Origin: Spongospora subterranea
Lineage: Eukaryota > Endomyxa > Phytomyxea > Plasmodiophorida > Plasmodiophoridae
Direction of reading: 5' to 3'
Length of the DNA: 64,000 bases
Assembly (NCBI GenBank): GCA_900404475.1
Contig: OUQQ01000008.1
Coordinates: forward strand, 1,371 to 65,370
This document shows positions 45,874 through 57,336 of the stretch, in pieces (position 1 is the stretch's first letter; each line of letters opens with the position of its first letter). The translations under genes and the position numbers were made by a program. The notes under the pieces are model-generated. The model was not told where the DNA came from. It saw nothing but the letters and a program-made list of their open reading frames with translations, and did not search any database.

Positions 45874-48800
45874 ATGACATTGTCATTATCTTCTGGTTCG
45901 GGATTTCTGGCTTTGCTGTCAGAGCCTGAGGCCAGCCTACAGATTCATGCACTCCAGGTGCTAAATCAGACGGTTCATGTGTTCTGGTCTGAAATTGCTG
46001 CTCACATTCCTAAAATGTTTGCAATCCGCTGTAATTCTCGCACATCGACTGCTCATATTTCCTGTAGAGAAGAGCTTTGCGAGGATGCAGCATTTCCTGA
46101 AAAGTGCTTAGCTTCAGCCCTAGTGTCCAAGGTTCTTTTTTTTGAGCATATTTTTTACATATATTTACTTATAATAGGTCTTTTACCATTTGGAGGAAAT
46201 GGATGATGCTCTTAAGTACGCCCTAAGCGCCGGAAAATTTTTTGATATCAACTCTCACTCTGAATATACTGAAGCTCTTATTGGTACTTGTAGCTGCAAC
46301 CTTGCATGTACTAGCACTGAGTTTTTCTTTAGCGAAATGCATTGACGAGTTTATAAGATTGAGGTTAGAGGTGATCAAAAGTGCTAATATTGGGACGCCA
46401 CAGGTTGTGTTTTCGCGGCTCCTATCTTCCCTTTTAACTTCAATTGTTTAGGTTCAAATAGATCCTCGCTTAGAGTCAATCATTGGTCGTGTTTACATTA
46501 GATGTTTCGAAGACGGGCAGTTACATCAAGCGATTGGTATTGCCCTTGAAGCTCAACAATTAGACAAGGTTGCAGCGGCTATCAAAGTTGCTGCCTCTGA
46601 TGTGGCGAAACGTTCTTTGATTTCCCACTGCATCTCGTTGTCATTAACTGTTGTCAAGGTCAACCAGTTTCGGAAATCCCTTCTGGAAACGATCTGTGAT
46701 CTTTCTCGCAATGCACTCGCTACCCCTGATAACCTATCCCTCTGCCAGTGTCTTATTCATCTTGACGATGCGGCTGGTGTTGCCAATGTTCTAACGGAGC
46801 TGTGTAATGGCGGTCTGGATCAATCCCTGATCGCATATCAAATCGCGTACGACATGGTCGAGATAGATGATTTCCCTTTTCAACAGCGAGTTAGCAAGGC
46901 GCTGCCAGAACTAACTACGCCAGTGCTGAAAAACCTGGCCTTCATTCTTTCTGGTGAATCCACTCTGAACCTGCACCGTCAGTTCCTTTACAGTGCTGAC
47001 GCAACTGATAAAAATATTATGACCGCCATCAAAGAACGCGTTGAAGGTCGCAACAGCGTTACTCATTGCACTGCTATTGTAGCGCATGCGTTCATGCAGT
47101 GTGCCACAAGTAGAGATCAGTTCATTCGAGATAATCTCGATTGGCTTGCTAGGGCGAACAATTGGGCTAAGATGTCGGTCACTGCTGCTTTCGGAGTTAT
47201 TCACAAAGGACACATTCAACATGCACATGTAATTCTCAAACCATATCTCCCGCAGGAAGGCGTTGCTTCTTCCTCCTATTTACAGGCCGGGGCACTGTAC
47301 GGCCTTGGTCTAATTCATTCTAATCGAGGAGGTGATCAGCAATCCTATCTCGAACAATGTCTTCGTAATGCGCCAGAAGACGAAGTTGTGCAACATGGAG
47401 CATGTTTGGCGCTTGGTCTCAATGCTATGGCGACAAGTAACGTGGAGCTCTATGATACTTTAAAAGGAATTCTCTTTCATGACAATGCTGTTGCTGGAGA
47501 AGCAGCAGGTCTTGCCATGGGACTGGTTATGCTTGGCTCTTGCTCCTCGAACGCCATCGAAGAAATGTGTGCGTATGCGCACGAAACTCAGCATGAAAAG
47601 ATCATTCGAGGCTTAGGGCTTGGGGTAGCCTTGACGATGTCAGGCTGCGAAGAGAAAGCTGACAACATCATCACCCAGTTATCTGGTAGCAAGGATCAGA
47701 ATCTCCGTTATGGTGCGTGTTTTACACTAGCCCTGGCGTTTGCTTGTACTGCGAACCCATCCGCAATCAAGCGACTATTGCATATAGCTGTTTCTGATGT
47801 TTCAGTTGAAGTGAGGCGCGCTGCCGTGATCGCCGTTGGATTCGTATTGTCGAGCGTTCCGGAACGCATTCCTAAAGTTCTCTCTCTTCTGTGTGAGTCT
47901 TACTCTCCTCAAGTGCGATACGGAGCCGCCTTAGGAATTGGAATCGGCTGTGCAGGAACAGCGCTACGACCTGCTATTGAATTGCTCTCAGTTCTTTGCA
48001 AGGATCGCGTTGACTATGTTCGTCAAGGTGCAATGATCGGCATGTCGATGGTGTTAATTCAAACAACAGCGTACCAAGATTGTGATGTCAATAATCATCG
48101 CGCTCTCATTGCAGCCGCCATTGAAGGAAAACACACCGACACACAGACGAAAATGGGGGCCATCATAGCTCAGGGAATCATCGACGCTGGAGGTCGTAAT
48201 ATGACCATCGCCTTGCGCTCTGGGACCACCGGGCACCGTCGACCTGCTGCCATTGCAGGCATGGCAGTATTTTGCCAGTATTGGTATTGGTATCCTCTAA
48301 TGCATTTCTTTTCTTTGACGCTTCAAGCTACTCCTTTGATCGCGTTAAACCATAATCTCGAAATGCCTGCGCCATCGCTTTTTGTTTCATCTGCAAAAGC
48401 CTCTGTTTATGGGTATCCACCTGCACAGCAACCGAAACAAGAAGCACAGGTCAAAAAAGTTCCCACTGCCATGCTTTCAATATCAGCCAAAGCAAAAGCA
48501 AAACAAGCAAGGAAATTGAAGGGCGCTGCACTGAGTCCGACCTCAGAAGCTCAGGAAATGGAAATTGACAGCGTAGGGGATGTGCCTGCCAATTCTGAAG
48601 AATCTAAAGGTGCTCTACCTGCTACATCGTCCGAATCAGTGCAAGACGGGGAACCCGATCAGGTTTCATTGGCTAATCCATCACGAGTGACTCCGGCGCA
48701 GCGTCGTGTTGTTAGCTGTACATCTGCGCGTTATACTCCTTGCAAAAAGGACTATTACGGTATTGTCGTCATGAAAGACAACACTCCTGACCAACCAGAG

Positions 48801-48941
48801 GCTGTTGTTGTTTTTGAAAAACTTAAAGGTATTTATAGAGTTTTTGCCAAAATCGTAGGTTTTGATTATTTGTCAATAGCTCTCGGTGTCGGGGAAGAAG
48901 AAGAACCATCCCCGCCGGCTCCTTTCGAATTCAACCGTTGA
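45874..48941 (+). CDS. RPN2: 26S proteasome regulatory subunit Rpn2 (PSMD1)
   Basis: The largest scaffold subunit of the 19S base, linking Rpn10/Rpn13 and the ATPase ring. The first exon (ATG 45874) has GFLALLSEPEASLQIHALQ. Two short introns (about 46130-46190 and 46285-46330) lead to YTEALIGKCIDEF-type sequence, and a third (about 46400-46452) to VQIDPRLESIIGRVYIRC, where helical repeats begin. The rest is one long exon with the proteasome/cyclosome repeats (GLGLGVALTMSG, LRYGACFTLALAFACT, VRRAAVIAVGFVLSS, VRYGAALGIGIGCAG, VRQGAMIGMSMV). It then has TKMGAIIAQGIIDAGGRN and the C-terminal Lys/Ala-rich and YYGIVVMKDNTPDQPE block. Length, order and tail match Rpn2. Confidence 0.96.
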
Positions 48942-49420
48942 AATGGATTATACACTAAGTAATAAACAGTCTAAAATCTAAACAACTCGAGCTGTTTCAT
49001 GGCATTTATTGATTCCAGCCATTTGTTTCAGTTTCGCATCAATCATTTGCGATTCATATCCGGTTTACGTAGAAGTTCTCAAACAATCCCAAGTTGAAGT
49101 CTTCATGAGGCGCAATGAAGAATATCTCATGTATGTACGTATGGTGAACGGTGAACCCGCCGCTCGTACGCACAGGTACGGAGGGAACCTCATCACAGTG
49201 TGTCGGTTGTTCACCGTCCGACTTTGACGTTACCGTCAACCTATCCCTACGGTTTGGGCAGGTTTATTACCTCAACGATCATCGACCAGAGCCGGGGNNN
49301 NNNNNNNNNNNNNNNNNNNNNNNNNNNNNNNNNNNNNNNNNNNNNNNNNNNNNNNNNNNNNNNNNNNNNNNNNNNNNNNNNNNNNNNNNNNNNNNNNGGG
49401 GTTATCATATCACAAGAGAA
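48942..49420. other. intergenic with an assembly gap
   Basis: Holds a run of 99 unknown bases (49299-49397). Frames on either side of it are short and unsupported. The gap lies just upstream of the QCR6 gene, so its promoter is partly missing. Confidence 0.6.
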
Positions 49421-49697
49421 ATGGCCGATGAAGAAGAGATTGTGGACCCTCGAGCTGAAATCGAGACCGATTGCCACCATCACTGTGTAAAGCTGTATAA
49501 GTTATACGAAGGCTGTGCTCGCAGAATCGAGAATGACACTACTGGCGAAAAGAACTGTAATGGTTATTATTTCGATTATCTGCATTGCATCGATCATTGC
49601 GTACGTACATTTTCCTGCATATTTTCTATCTGATCAGTTTCTAAGCAACATACTGCTCACACAGGTTGTTCCAAAGCTCTTTAGCCAACTCAAATGA
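49421..49697 (+). CDS. QCR6: cytochrome bc1 complex subunit 6 (hinge protein)
   Basis: Small acidic subunit on the intermembrane-space face of complex III that helps cytochrome c1 meet cytochrome c. Two exons: 49421-49600 and 49665-49697, with a 64-nt GT..AG intron. The product (about 70 residues) starts MADEEEIVDPRAEIE, then has two CX9C motifs (CVKLYKLYEGC and CNGYYFDYLHC) that form disulphides. It ends with HCVVPKLFSQLK, the family's characteristic DHC..KLF..LK finish. No presequence is needed, since twin-CX9C proteins use the Mia40 import route. The short acidic N-terminus resembles the animal form more than the long acidic yeast one. Confidence 0.93.
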
Positions 49698-50631
49698 TTT
49701 ATAAATAATCCCTTTCCCACGTTTAAGTTGGTGTGAAATATTTGATTGTTGTTGAAAAGCTGATAAGATCACTAGCGATTTACAAAGTAATTCTGCAGGC
49801 AATAAAATCAAACAGAGGGCAATGCACCGGCCCGGCACGAGAAACATTGTAATGAAGTGTTCTAAATGTATATACTACCTCATTTTGTCATATTGCACAA
49901 AGCGACTGATGCCAGGTGCAAACAGAATGCAGCAACCTGTTAGCAAAGTCGGGTTTCTACGATTTTCAACTACAGGCTGTTTGGCAAATCACAGTATCTG
50001 CTGCTTTATGATCCGACGTGAACGACCATTTGAATTTACTGAACAGTGTGGATTAGAGAATTGAGATATACCAACTACAAGACTACATGCATTTGAGCTG
50101 GCTCCAAAAATGTCGATGTTATATTGATATGGAACATTCTGAACCATTTTTCGAAAAACAAACTTGAGATTTAAAATCTTCTCAAGTAATCAGTTGAACC
50201 ACTGATTGAGGAGCGAACCCAAGAAAACGTGAACAATCAGACGAAATATAGAGTTAGCGGAACTCAGTATTAGCGGAGGAATGTGTCGGTTACCGGGCGG
50301 TACGGTGACCCGCGGCCCGTGGCCCAGAGCTGAAGACTGAAGAGGGTACCCCTTGAAGCGGATCACAGACTGTGGTAACGCGTGACCGTCGCCGCGTACT
50401 ACCGCCAGCTCTAGGGTAGCCCCTTGTTCATTGATCGCCTTGTTTAACCGAACCCTCTCTGGGGGAATTACCAATCTGATTGCGCCCCTGAATTATGCCC
50501 ATGGGTTATAAAACGCGATCAGGGAATCGACATCCACCAGTGGCGACGACTACTCGTAAAGTAAACCGTTCTTGTTAATGTATCGATGCTGCTACTGATC
50601 GGTATCCTATGCCCAGCGTATCAAACCCAGA
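49698..50631. other. no supported gene
   Basis: Short frames on both strands (49822-50064 forward; 50190-50474 minus) show no motif. The GC-rich patch at about 50280-50480 differs from the AT-rich flanks. The right end must hold the promoter, and perhaps unseen 5' exons, of the SET gene. Confidence 0.4.
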
Positions 50632-52131
50632 TTGTTCTCATTACCGTCAGGTTGGACACACGATTCAAGTAAGGAACTCGCTAATTATCCGTCTGATAAT
50701 CGAGGAATAGAAATCAGCGATTTGCAGAAGTATCATCAATCAATAATTAAGGCCATTGGTTCCACCTATCATCCATTTGTTCTTCCTTCTGATATTTTCT
50801 CTCAAAAGCGGCCACAATTTAAGTATATACGACGAAGTATTTCAATTACCCACTTTTGTTTCGTCAAGGTTTATAACAGTGATCATAGATGTTTATTACG
50901 ACGTCCCTAAGCCTCGAGAGAGTGTCGCTCCTCATTGTGAATGCCATGCGTACGATCGGGATTGTGGCGATGACGATTGCTTGAATCGCGTTACGTTCAT
51001 ATGTTGTCCTCCTTCGTGCCCTGTTGGATCAAACTGCAAAAATTCATTCCCGAAGAAAGACGCTCCGATGGAACGGTTTCTAACTGATCAAAGAGGATGG
51101 GGTTTACGTGCTCGTCAAGCAATTCCCGCTCACCGGTTTGTTGCAGAATATCGGGGAGAGTTGATCAGCGTCGCCGAATGCGATCGGCGACGAAAACAAT
51201 GCTATGAATTGGGGGTATTCGATACGTATATGCTCAGCGTCACTGGAGATATGATTATTGATGCTCGGCATTCATCCGGTGAAGGGCGCTTTATTAATCA
51301 TTCCTGTAATCCGAACTGTGTCGTGCAAAAATGGACAGATGGTCCCCATATTCGAATCGCTATTATGACAGGACACAATATCCCTTGCGGGCAAGAGTTA
51401 ACTATAGATTGTAAGTTCTGCATCGCTATCTTGACAATCTGGGAATGACAGATCCGTTTCTGCAGACGCCTTTTATGACTCAAGAAGCCAGATTAGGCAA
51501 AAATGGTATATGGCGAAAAGTAAAATTTTCACTGGGTTAGTGTTCTAAACATGCGTGTTTTTTAGCTTGTGCGGTTCAGCGAATTGTCGTAAGGTGATCG
51601 ATTATGATAGAAATGACCCCAAAAACGATAATGACGATCTGAGACATGTAAATCAACGTGGCAAACATCGGCTGATGAACTAATATCGTGTTCCTGGAAC
51701 AGATATTGGCCGATGATGAATGTTTTGAATGCGGTGATGGGGGTAATCTAGTTCTCTGCTCTTATTCCCAGCCGGGGTTCGTTTGTCATCGCGCATTCCA
51801 TCCTAAGTGTGTTGGGTTGGGTCATTCCCCTCCAGCCCATACTTTATATCAGTGCCCTTGCCATCTGTGCGATGTCTGTAGGAATTCCCCGGTCCAAGTC
51901 CAGTGCATTACGTGCGTGTCGGCATGGTGTCGAAGGCATTGCCCATCGTATATGAAACCTGCCAATCAATCGAAGAACGCTCCTACCGTATACAGATTAT
52001 GTCCATCATGTGCTCAAGATGACGTCTTTGACTACCTATCATCAGAGCCATTTCGGCACCTTTTATCAGATAGGGAAGCCTATTCTGGTGTATTTATCTC
52101 ATTCCCTTTTGATCAGGATTATGTTCTATAA
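50632..52131 (+). CDS. NSD-type histone H3K36 methyltransferase (AWS-SET-postSET-PHD)
   Basis: Exons join in frame to give the NSD order. A pre-SET lead KRPQFKYIRRNVYYDVPKPRE crosses an intron ending near 50889. AWS zinc cluster: CECHAYDRDCGDDDCLNRV...CPVGSNCKN. SET: RGWGLRARQAIPAHRFVAEYRGE, then GEGRFINHSCNPNC and GQELTIDYAFYD with the catalytic Tyr, rebuilt across an intron from about 51411. Post-SET: KCLCGSANCRKVI, across a second intron. A third intron (donor after NDDLRH, near 51646) leads to a PHD finger (DDECFECGDGGNLVLC...) and a C5HCH-like module, as in NSD1-3. I see no PWWP domain; the short N-terminal exon has no ATG (the frame opens at a TTG at 50632), so upstream exons are likely. 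The expected product is H3K36me1/2 in transcribed chromatin. Confidence 0.88.
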
Positions 52132-52203
52132 AGAGGTACTCTTTCATTTACTGATTTCGATCTTTGGTGCTGCGGTTATCTATATGGGTTATATGACACT
52201 GAA

Positions 52204-54122
52204 ATGTCTTTGAAGACCAATTTCACCGAGTCTTTGAAGAATATTCACCACAGGATCACTGCCCGCGCTAAGATTGTCAGAACCCTAACCTTGACTCCAT
52301 TGAGGCTTGTGTTCAACACTAGCGCCTTATCTAGCCTCGCCGGCAAGTGTCATCTTGTATATATTGATCCCGGTCAGATATTGTTTAACGCTGGTGATGA
52401 GGGGGACTATGTTGCTATCATTAGCAAGGGAGCGATAATCAGTGATGGAAAGCCTTATCAACGAATGGCCGGCGACTTCGTCTACGATATTGATAGTTCA
52501 GGGAAAAGGCAGATAACAGCTCGAGCGATAATCACTTGCCGAATCGTCACAATACGATTGTCTGACATGTCGCCAAACGAATCCAAACTGGTCATGTCGT
52601 TCCTTGATCCAGAGATGATCAGAACCGCACTCATGAGAACCAGCCTGCTTTCTGGCCTGTCCTCATCTCATATCGACCTGGTCGCCGAAATGGTCCACTT
52701 TAGAGCAGCTGACCGCGATGAAATTATCATAAAAGAAGGGGACATCGGCCAGTCGTTGCTGATTGTGGAGCGAGGGAGCGCCCATTGCCAGACAGGTATG
52801 ATTTAGCCGTTTTGTCGGTAGATCGTTTTCCAAAGGCGTTCCTATAGGGTTTGATGATGCAGCTATTCCTCTCGGCGATATTTCTCCTGGGGATTTTGTC
52901 GGTGAGATTGCTCTTCTAATGGGAATCCCTCGTACCGCCACCGTCATCGCCTCTGGACCCATGATCTTGCTGGAACTACGAGCAAGTGACTTCATGCATG
53001 CGATCGACAGAGATGGAAGCATTGAGAAGCAGATTCGATCCCGTATCCAAACCCGTATTATGATGCAGTTCAGGCGATATCATGTATGAACTATCTTCCA
53101 ATTACTCCAATCGTTTCGCGCTCACCTATCCACATTTAGTGCCCGTTTTTTGAAACGCTGACCGACGCTGAGTTGACTGAACTTGGTTCGTTCACGAATC
53201 TATGGTTCGTTCCGGCCGGCAGGAAGTTATTCAGGGTGGCAGATACTGGGGATATATTTTATATGGTTGCCTATGGGAATGTGCAGATTCAGCTGTTTTC
53301 CTCGAATTTGACGGTTCGGACTGAGATATTGCTGTCAGCTGGGTCCCATTTCGGGGAGTTGGCTTTACTCCATGATACGCCAAGGAACGGAACGGCCATG
53401 ACAGTCACGAGTTGCCTCTTCTTGACCTTATCTAGACACGATTTCACTCGGATATTTACCGATCAGGTTTGCATATCCAACTCCGCCGTTGGAATTTTCA
53501 AGTTGTCCTCTTCTATTGACGATATCGTGGAAGTGATGGATCTGCTCAAAAGACCATTTGGCAGAGAAATGCTAGCTCGGTTCTGTGAACATTCAATGCC
53601 AGCGGTTAGTTTTCCATAATCAGATTTTTATGATTGTTGCTGACCTGTTACTAGGCGAATGTTGAGCTCTGGTTGAAATGCGACCGTTTTCAGCGACAAT
53701 GCTCAAAAATGTCTGTTGCCGATCAGGCCACAAGAGCGAAGGAAATTATATCTACCTATATATCTGAGCAAGCAACAGTAAAAGTCTCTTTGCCGGCAAT
53801 CGCAGTTGATGAGCTCAAAGAAGAAATCACCAAGGTCTTTTGTTGAAGCATTGAGAATTAGCAGACCTGTTGATGCAGTTTCGTACAGGACCAGGTAGAC
53901 TATTCGCGTCTCTTCAATATCACGAAATATGCGATCCTTCGTATGATAGCTGCTGATGTTTACCCACGTTTCCGCCAGTCATCTTCTTATGGATTATTCG
54001 ACAAAGGCGCCAAAGATTCAGATTCGGTTGAAGATATCAGAAGCGATAACGAGATCGGGTTTCACGACACAGTAATCAAGAGGCAATCGTCCGAGGGAGC
54101 AGAAAAAGAAAGTGTAGCTTGA
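52204..54122 (+). CDS. triple cyclic-nucleotide-binding domain protein with C-terminal RGS domain
   Basis: From the ATG at 52204. CNB1 (about residues 40-125) has a degenerate nucleotide pocket. CNB2 (about residues 135-295, across an intron near 52797-52825) has FVGEIALLMGIPRTATVIA, with the Glu and Arg of a cAMP/cGMP phosphate-binding cassette like that of PKA regulatory subunits. CNB3 (after an intron around 53090-53140) has FGELALLHDTPRNGTAM with the same Glu and Arg. After an intron near 53607-53655 the C-terminal region reads like an RGS domain: FGREMLARFCEHSMPA then NVELWLKCDRFQRQ, AKEIISTYISEQA, and past another intron YSRLFNITKYAILRMIAADV then YPRF. RGS domains speed GTP hydrolysis on G-alpha subunits, so the protein could couple cyclic nucleotide levels to G-protein shut-off. 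Ends at the TGA at 54120-54122. Confidence 0.8.
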
Positions 54123-54252
54123 TGTTTTTTCTAATACGTAAACCCTTTAAACAGACTTGCACCAGTCAATAATACAATATTGATATTCGACAAGAACATC
54201 GATTTCAGAGAATCAAGTCAGTATATTCAAATCAATGCGATATCTGAGCCGA

Positions 54253-54822
54253 TTACTCCACTTGAAACTCTTCTTTCTGGCCGTTCATACGCTGTGTTTC
54301 CAAGTTGATCTGCTCTTGGATGGTGGAAACGCGTCGCTGACTAGCAGCGCCGAAACCGTCGAACAGGTCGGCAACATCATCTTCGCCAAGAGATTTCGCG
54401 TTGCTGGAGTACTCTGGCAGCGTCTTTTCTGAGTCGTGCATTTCAGATATCAACGACGCTTGAAGATTATCTGTAGTCGACCCCATAGCCTCTGAGGTCG
54501 TAGGGTCCTGTCCGACGTAGCAATCGATAGCGTCCATAGCTTGATGCGCATGGCGTAAATCACTTTTAGCTAATGACCGGAACAGTGCACTGGCCTGTAA
54601 ATTTCCCTCTTCATCGGCACGCTCGGCGAAATAGCTATACCGCGCGGATGACGCCCCTTTCTCGAAAAATATCTGCCGCAATGCGGCTGCACTGTCTTCA
54701 GTTAGCGAGAAATTCTCGGACGAGGCTTGCTGTGTTTGGAACTGCGAGGTTGAGGTAAGACGCCTAGATGATGGGCGGAGGCGGTAGACCAAGGAACGGG
54801 TGACCCTGTTAGCAATCATCAT
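54253..54822 (-). CDS. mitochondrial rubrerythrin-like (ferritin-like) protein
   Basis: From the ATG at 54822 the product starts with a strongly positive, Arg/Ser-rich, helix-prone presequence (ANRVTRSLVYRLRPSSRRL) typical of mitochondrial import. A four-helix ferritin-like domain of the rubrerythrin type follows: SARYSYFAERADEEGNLQAS, FRSLAKSDLRHAHQAMDA, then NLQASLISEMHDSEKTLPEY and FDGFGAASQRRVSTIQ. Several expected di-iron ligands look changed: the usual E-x-x-H pair is R-H in the second helix, and the last E-x-x-H is replaced by ASQRR. The C-terminal rubredoxin domain is missing. It may act as a peroxide-related or structural protein without a full iron site. It is tail-to-tail with the CNB-RGS gene (130 bp apart). 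An upstream frame to 54912 lacks an ATG. Confidence 0.65.
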   Translation of the reverse strand: MMIANRVTRSLVYRLRPSSRRLTSTSQFQTQQASSENFSLTEDSAAALRQIFFEKGASSARYSYFAERADEEGNLQASALFRSLAKSDLRHAHQAMDAIDCYVGQDPTTSEAMGSTTDNLQASLISEMHDSEKTLPEYSSNAKSLGEDDVADLFDGFGAASQRRVSTIQEQINLETQRMNGQKEEFQVE

Positions 54823-55488
54823 GGCTGGCAATGACGGTTTCCAACTACCAGTCAGCCGGGCCCGGGAACCGCAGCATGTGGCGCCAGAGGGCGCCGCCCT
54901 CGCGCAGTTCACTCACACTCTGCTCATGTCAGCACGTGTGTACACTCTGTTGCGGAATCCGCAACTCGCCAATCTTCGCCATCGGCCCACTCGGTCCACC
55001 AAGGCTCTCCGGAATTGAATTTCGATGTTTGCAATTGACTATCCGATCGAAGAGCCGGCCTGATTTGCTTGGAGATTCAATAGTCGTCTAATATTCATGT
55101 GCAATTCCCAATGTCAGCTATATTTCAAAGTTTCTTTGTATTGGTCGAATCAATGTCCTGCAGCGTTTTGAACAATCCATTTTGTCAGCGTGTATCCGGA
55201 CAATCGCACGATCACAGGCCATCTGCGACATATCGTTTTGTGGCTCGTAGACACGACAGGGTGGGACGCTACACCGCCTCGACTGCGCTCCACTAAAGTA
55301 GTGTACACTGAGAGGGCGCGACCCGCACGCATCATTTGATTTGGATTATCGGTCCCTCTAAGTCCCGCTACACCACATTTCACAAATTGCTCAATCGCAG
55401 GGACTGGCTAAAACCATCATCAAAGCGTGTTTTTTCCTTGTGCCCCATTAACTAAGCTCCAATCCCAACATCCTTTCGCTGTATCAAC
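54823..55488. other. divergent intergenic region
   Basis: Separates the starts of the rubrerythrin-like gene (minus) and the Cys-Pro repeat gene (plus), so it must hold both promoters. Forward and reverse frames here are short and unsupported. Confidence 0.5.
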
Positions 55489-57336
55489 ATGTCGTGCCCT
55501 TTCTCTAAGACCGGATCTGAACAGAAAAAGTCACGTGCTAAGTCGCCTACGAAGCCGACAGAGGCCAAATCTGGTGGAAGTCCGTTTGTGCACCCAGATG
55601 TGACGCAGTCTAATACGAAGTGCCCATCGTTTTCGTCCGGATGCCCTTTTGGAGATGCCAGCAAGCACTCTCCCGTTATGTCAGAAGACGAAATCGCTCA
55701 GTTGTCCACAAAATGCCCTGCGTGGGCCGATGGGCATTGCCCATTTTCGTCTGCATCTGGAGGGAAGCATCCAGCTGTGAATAGTACAGCATTAGCGCCA
55801 TTATGTCCAGCAATGCGTGCTTCTTCTGGATGTGCGTTTTCTGGAAATGCTGCACATCCACAGATGCTTCAATTCACACAAGATGTTGTGAGGCGTTGTC
55901 CGTCTTTTCATGGTGCTGGTGCGTGCCCTTTCAAAGGAGTTAAAACAGAAGCACCTCACCCAGTTGCTAGTTCTTTGGATGATCTAAAAAAACGGTGTCC
56001 TGCTTTTGAACAAGATTGCCCTTTCAAGCCGGATTCGCAACAGATGATTCACCGTGCAGTTAAATTTTCTTCAGAATTTGTAGCATATCTTCGTGAAGTT
56101 TGTCCTGAGTTTAAAAAAGCACAAGGGTGTCCTTTCAGCCACCTGAAAAACCTGTCCGACTTGGACCTCTCGAAGTGTCCCGCATTTGCGGAGTCCTGCC
56201 CTTTTGACCAGAAACTTACAAAGTATCCTAAATTAGCCGAATTCTGTCAGGGTGACATATCTAAATGTTTAGCTTTCGCTAAAGGTTGCCCGTTCAAACC
56301 AAGTGATGACCGCGGGAGTGCGGAAGCATGTCCAGTTCTGGCAGGATGGCACAAGTCTCTACATCCGCCTGTCCGTTTACTTGATCAGTTCCATGATTGT
56401 TTGGCGTTTAAACAGCAGGCTGGCTGCCCATTTCGTGGCGCCAGCACCGATACCAAACATCGGTTCATGGGTCTGCTAGATGGCTCCATTGATATTCTCA
56501 AGGAAAAGTGTCCAGCGTGGAGCTCTGGAATTTGTCCATTTTCTAATGGCTCAAAAGCTCATCCGTCAATTTCCTCTGCTCAAGATGTGTCGAAATGCCC
56601 TGCATTTCGCGATGGCGGTTGCGTGTTCAATGCATCATCAGCTCCTTCAGATGCGCATCCTAATATTGCATATTTATTTGCAGATAACCCGACCTCTTCT
56701 TGTGCCGCATTCAGCAATGGTTGCCCTTTTGCGTTGTTGGGGTCGAAAACCATTAGCGACATGAGAGATGCAATGACATCGTGTCCTGCATTTTTGAAAG
56801 CCCATGGATGCCCCTTCAAAAATGCTAAAACATCTGGAGAGCTATTCACTAAATTTAGCGAAATACCAGTCAGTCATTATGATATGCTTTCTGGAGAGCA
56901 AAACATTATGGCGAAAATGCTGTCCTTTACAAATCTCGCTCAAGTTGAGTCGCAATCGGATAATGCCGTTCCATCGGGACATCCACCAGTTAGATCATCA
57001 TCAGTAAGTTTGACTCGAATTTGTTGTCACTTTCATCCTGGTATTTATTCAAATTTTCAGAACATTTCTCAATGTCCTATGATGAGCAAAAAACGTAAGA
57101 ATCCTCCAGCGAGAACCCCGTGTGCTTCAGATTTTGCACAAATGTTTTATAATCTTCACCATGCTCATAACGAGAAGGTATCAATAAGGCAAACGGTTTC
57201 TTTCTAACTGGTATTGATGATAATACAGAGTCTGAATGGCGATTGCGCTGAAACAATACAAGGTGAAACCCCAGTGAAAGAAATGCTCTCAAAATGCCCT
57301 GTATTTGCTTCAGGTAAATGCCCATTCGCAGCATAA
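55489..57336 (+). CDS. Cys-Pro (CPxF..CPF) repeat protein
   Basis: From the ATG at 55489 the first exon is one long frame. Two more GT..AG introns (about 57004-57060 and 57178-57230) add a C-terminal section that ends KCPVFASGKCPFAA and the TAA at 57334-57336. The product, about 560 residues, is built from pairs of the form K/R-C-P-x-F/W-x(4-8)-G/D/H-C-P-F (for example KCPSFSSGCPF, KCPAWADGHCPF, RCPAFEQDCPFK, KCPAFAESCPFD). I count about 26 Cys-Pro dipeptides. CP dipeptides followed by an aromatic residue are known heme-regulatory motifs (as in ALAS and HO-2), so many heme or metal contacts are possible. There is no signal peptide, membrane segment or recognised enzyme domain. Some copies have lost the Pro or Cys (KCLAF, GCVF), which suggests an old array under partial constraint. 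Confidence 0.8.

Noticed and set aside
50280..50560. GC-rich stretch with TGG-starting sequence (tggcgacgactactcg) that could be a retroelement primer-binding site
   Set aside because: No LTR boundaries and no coding sequence follow. The match to a tRNA 3' end was not convincing.
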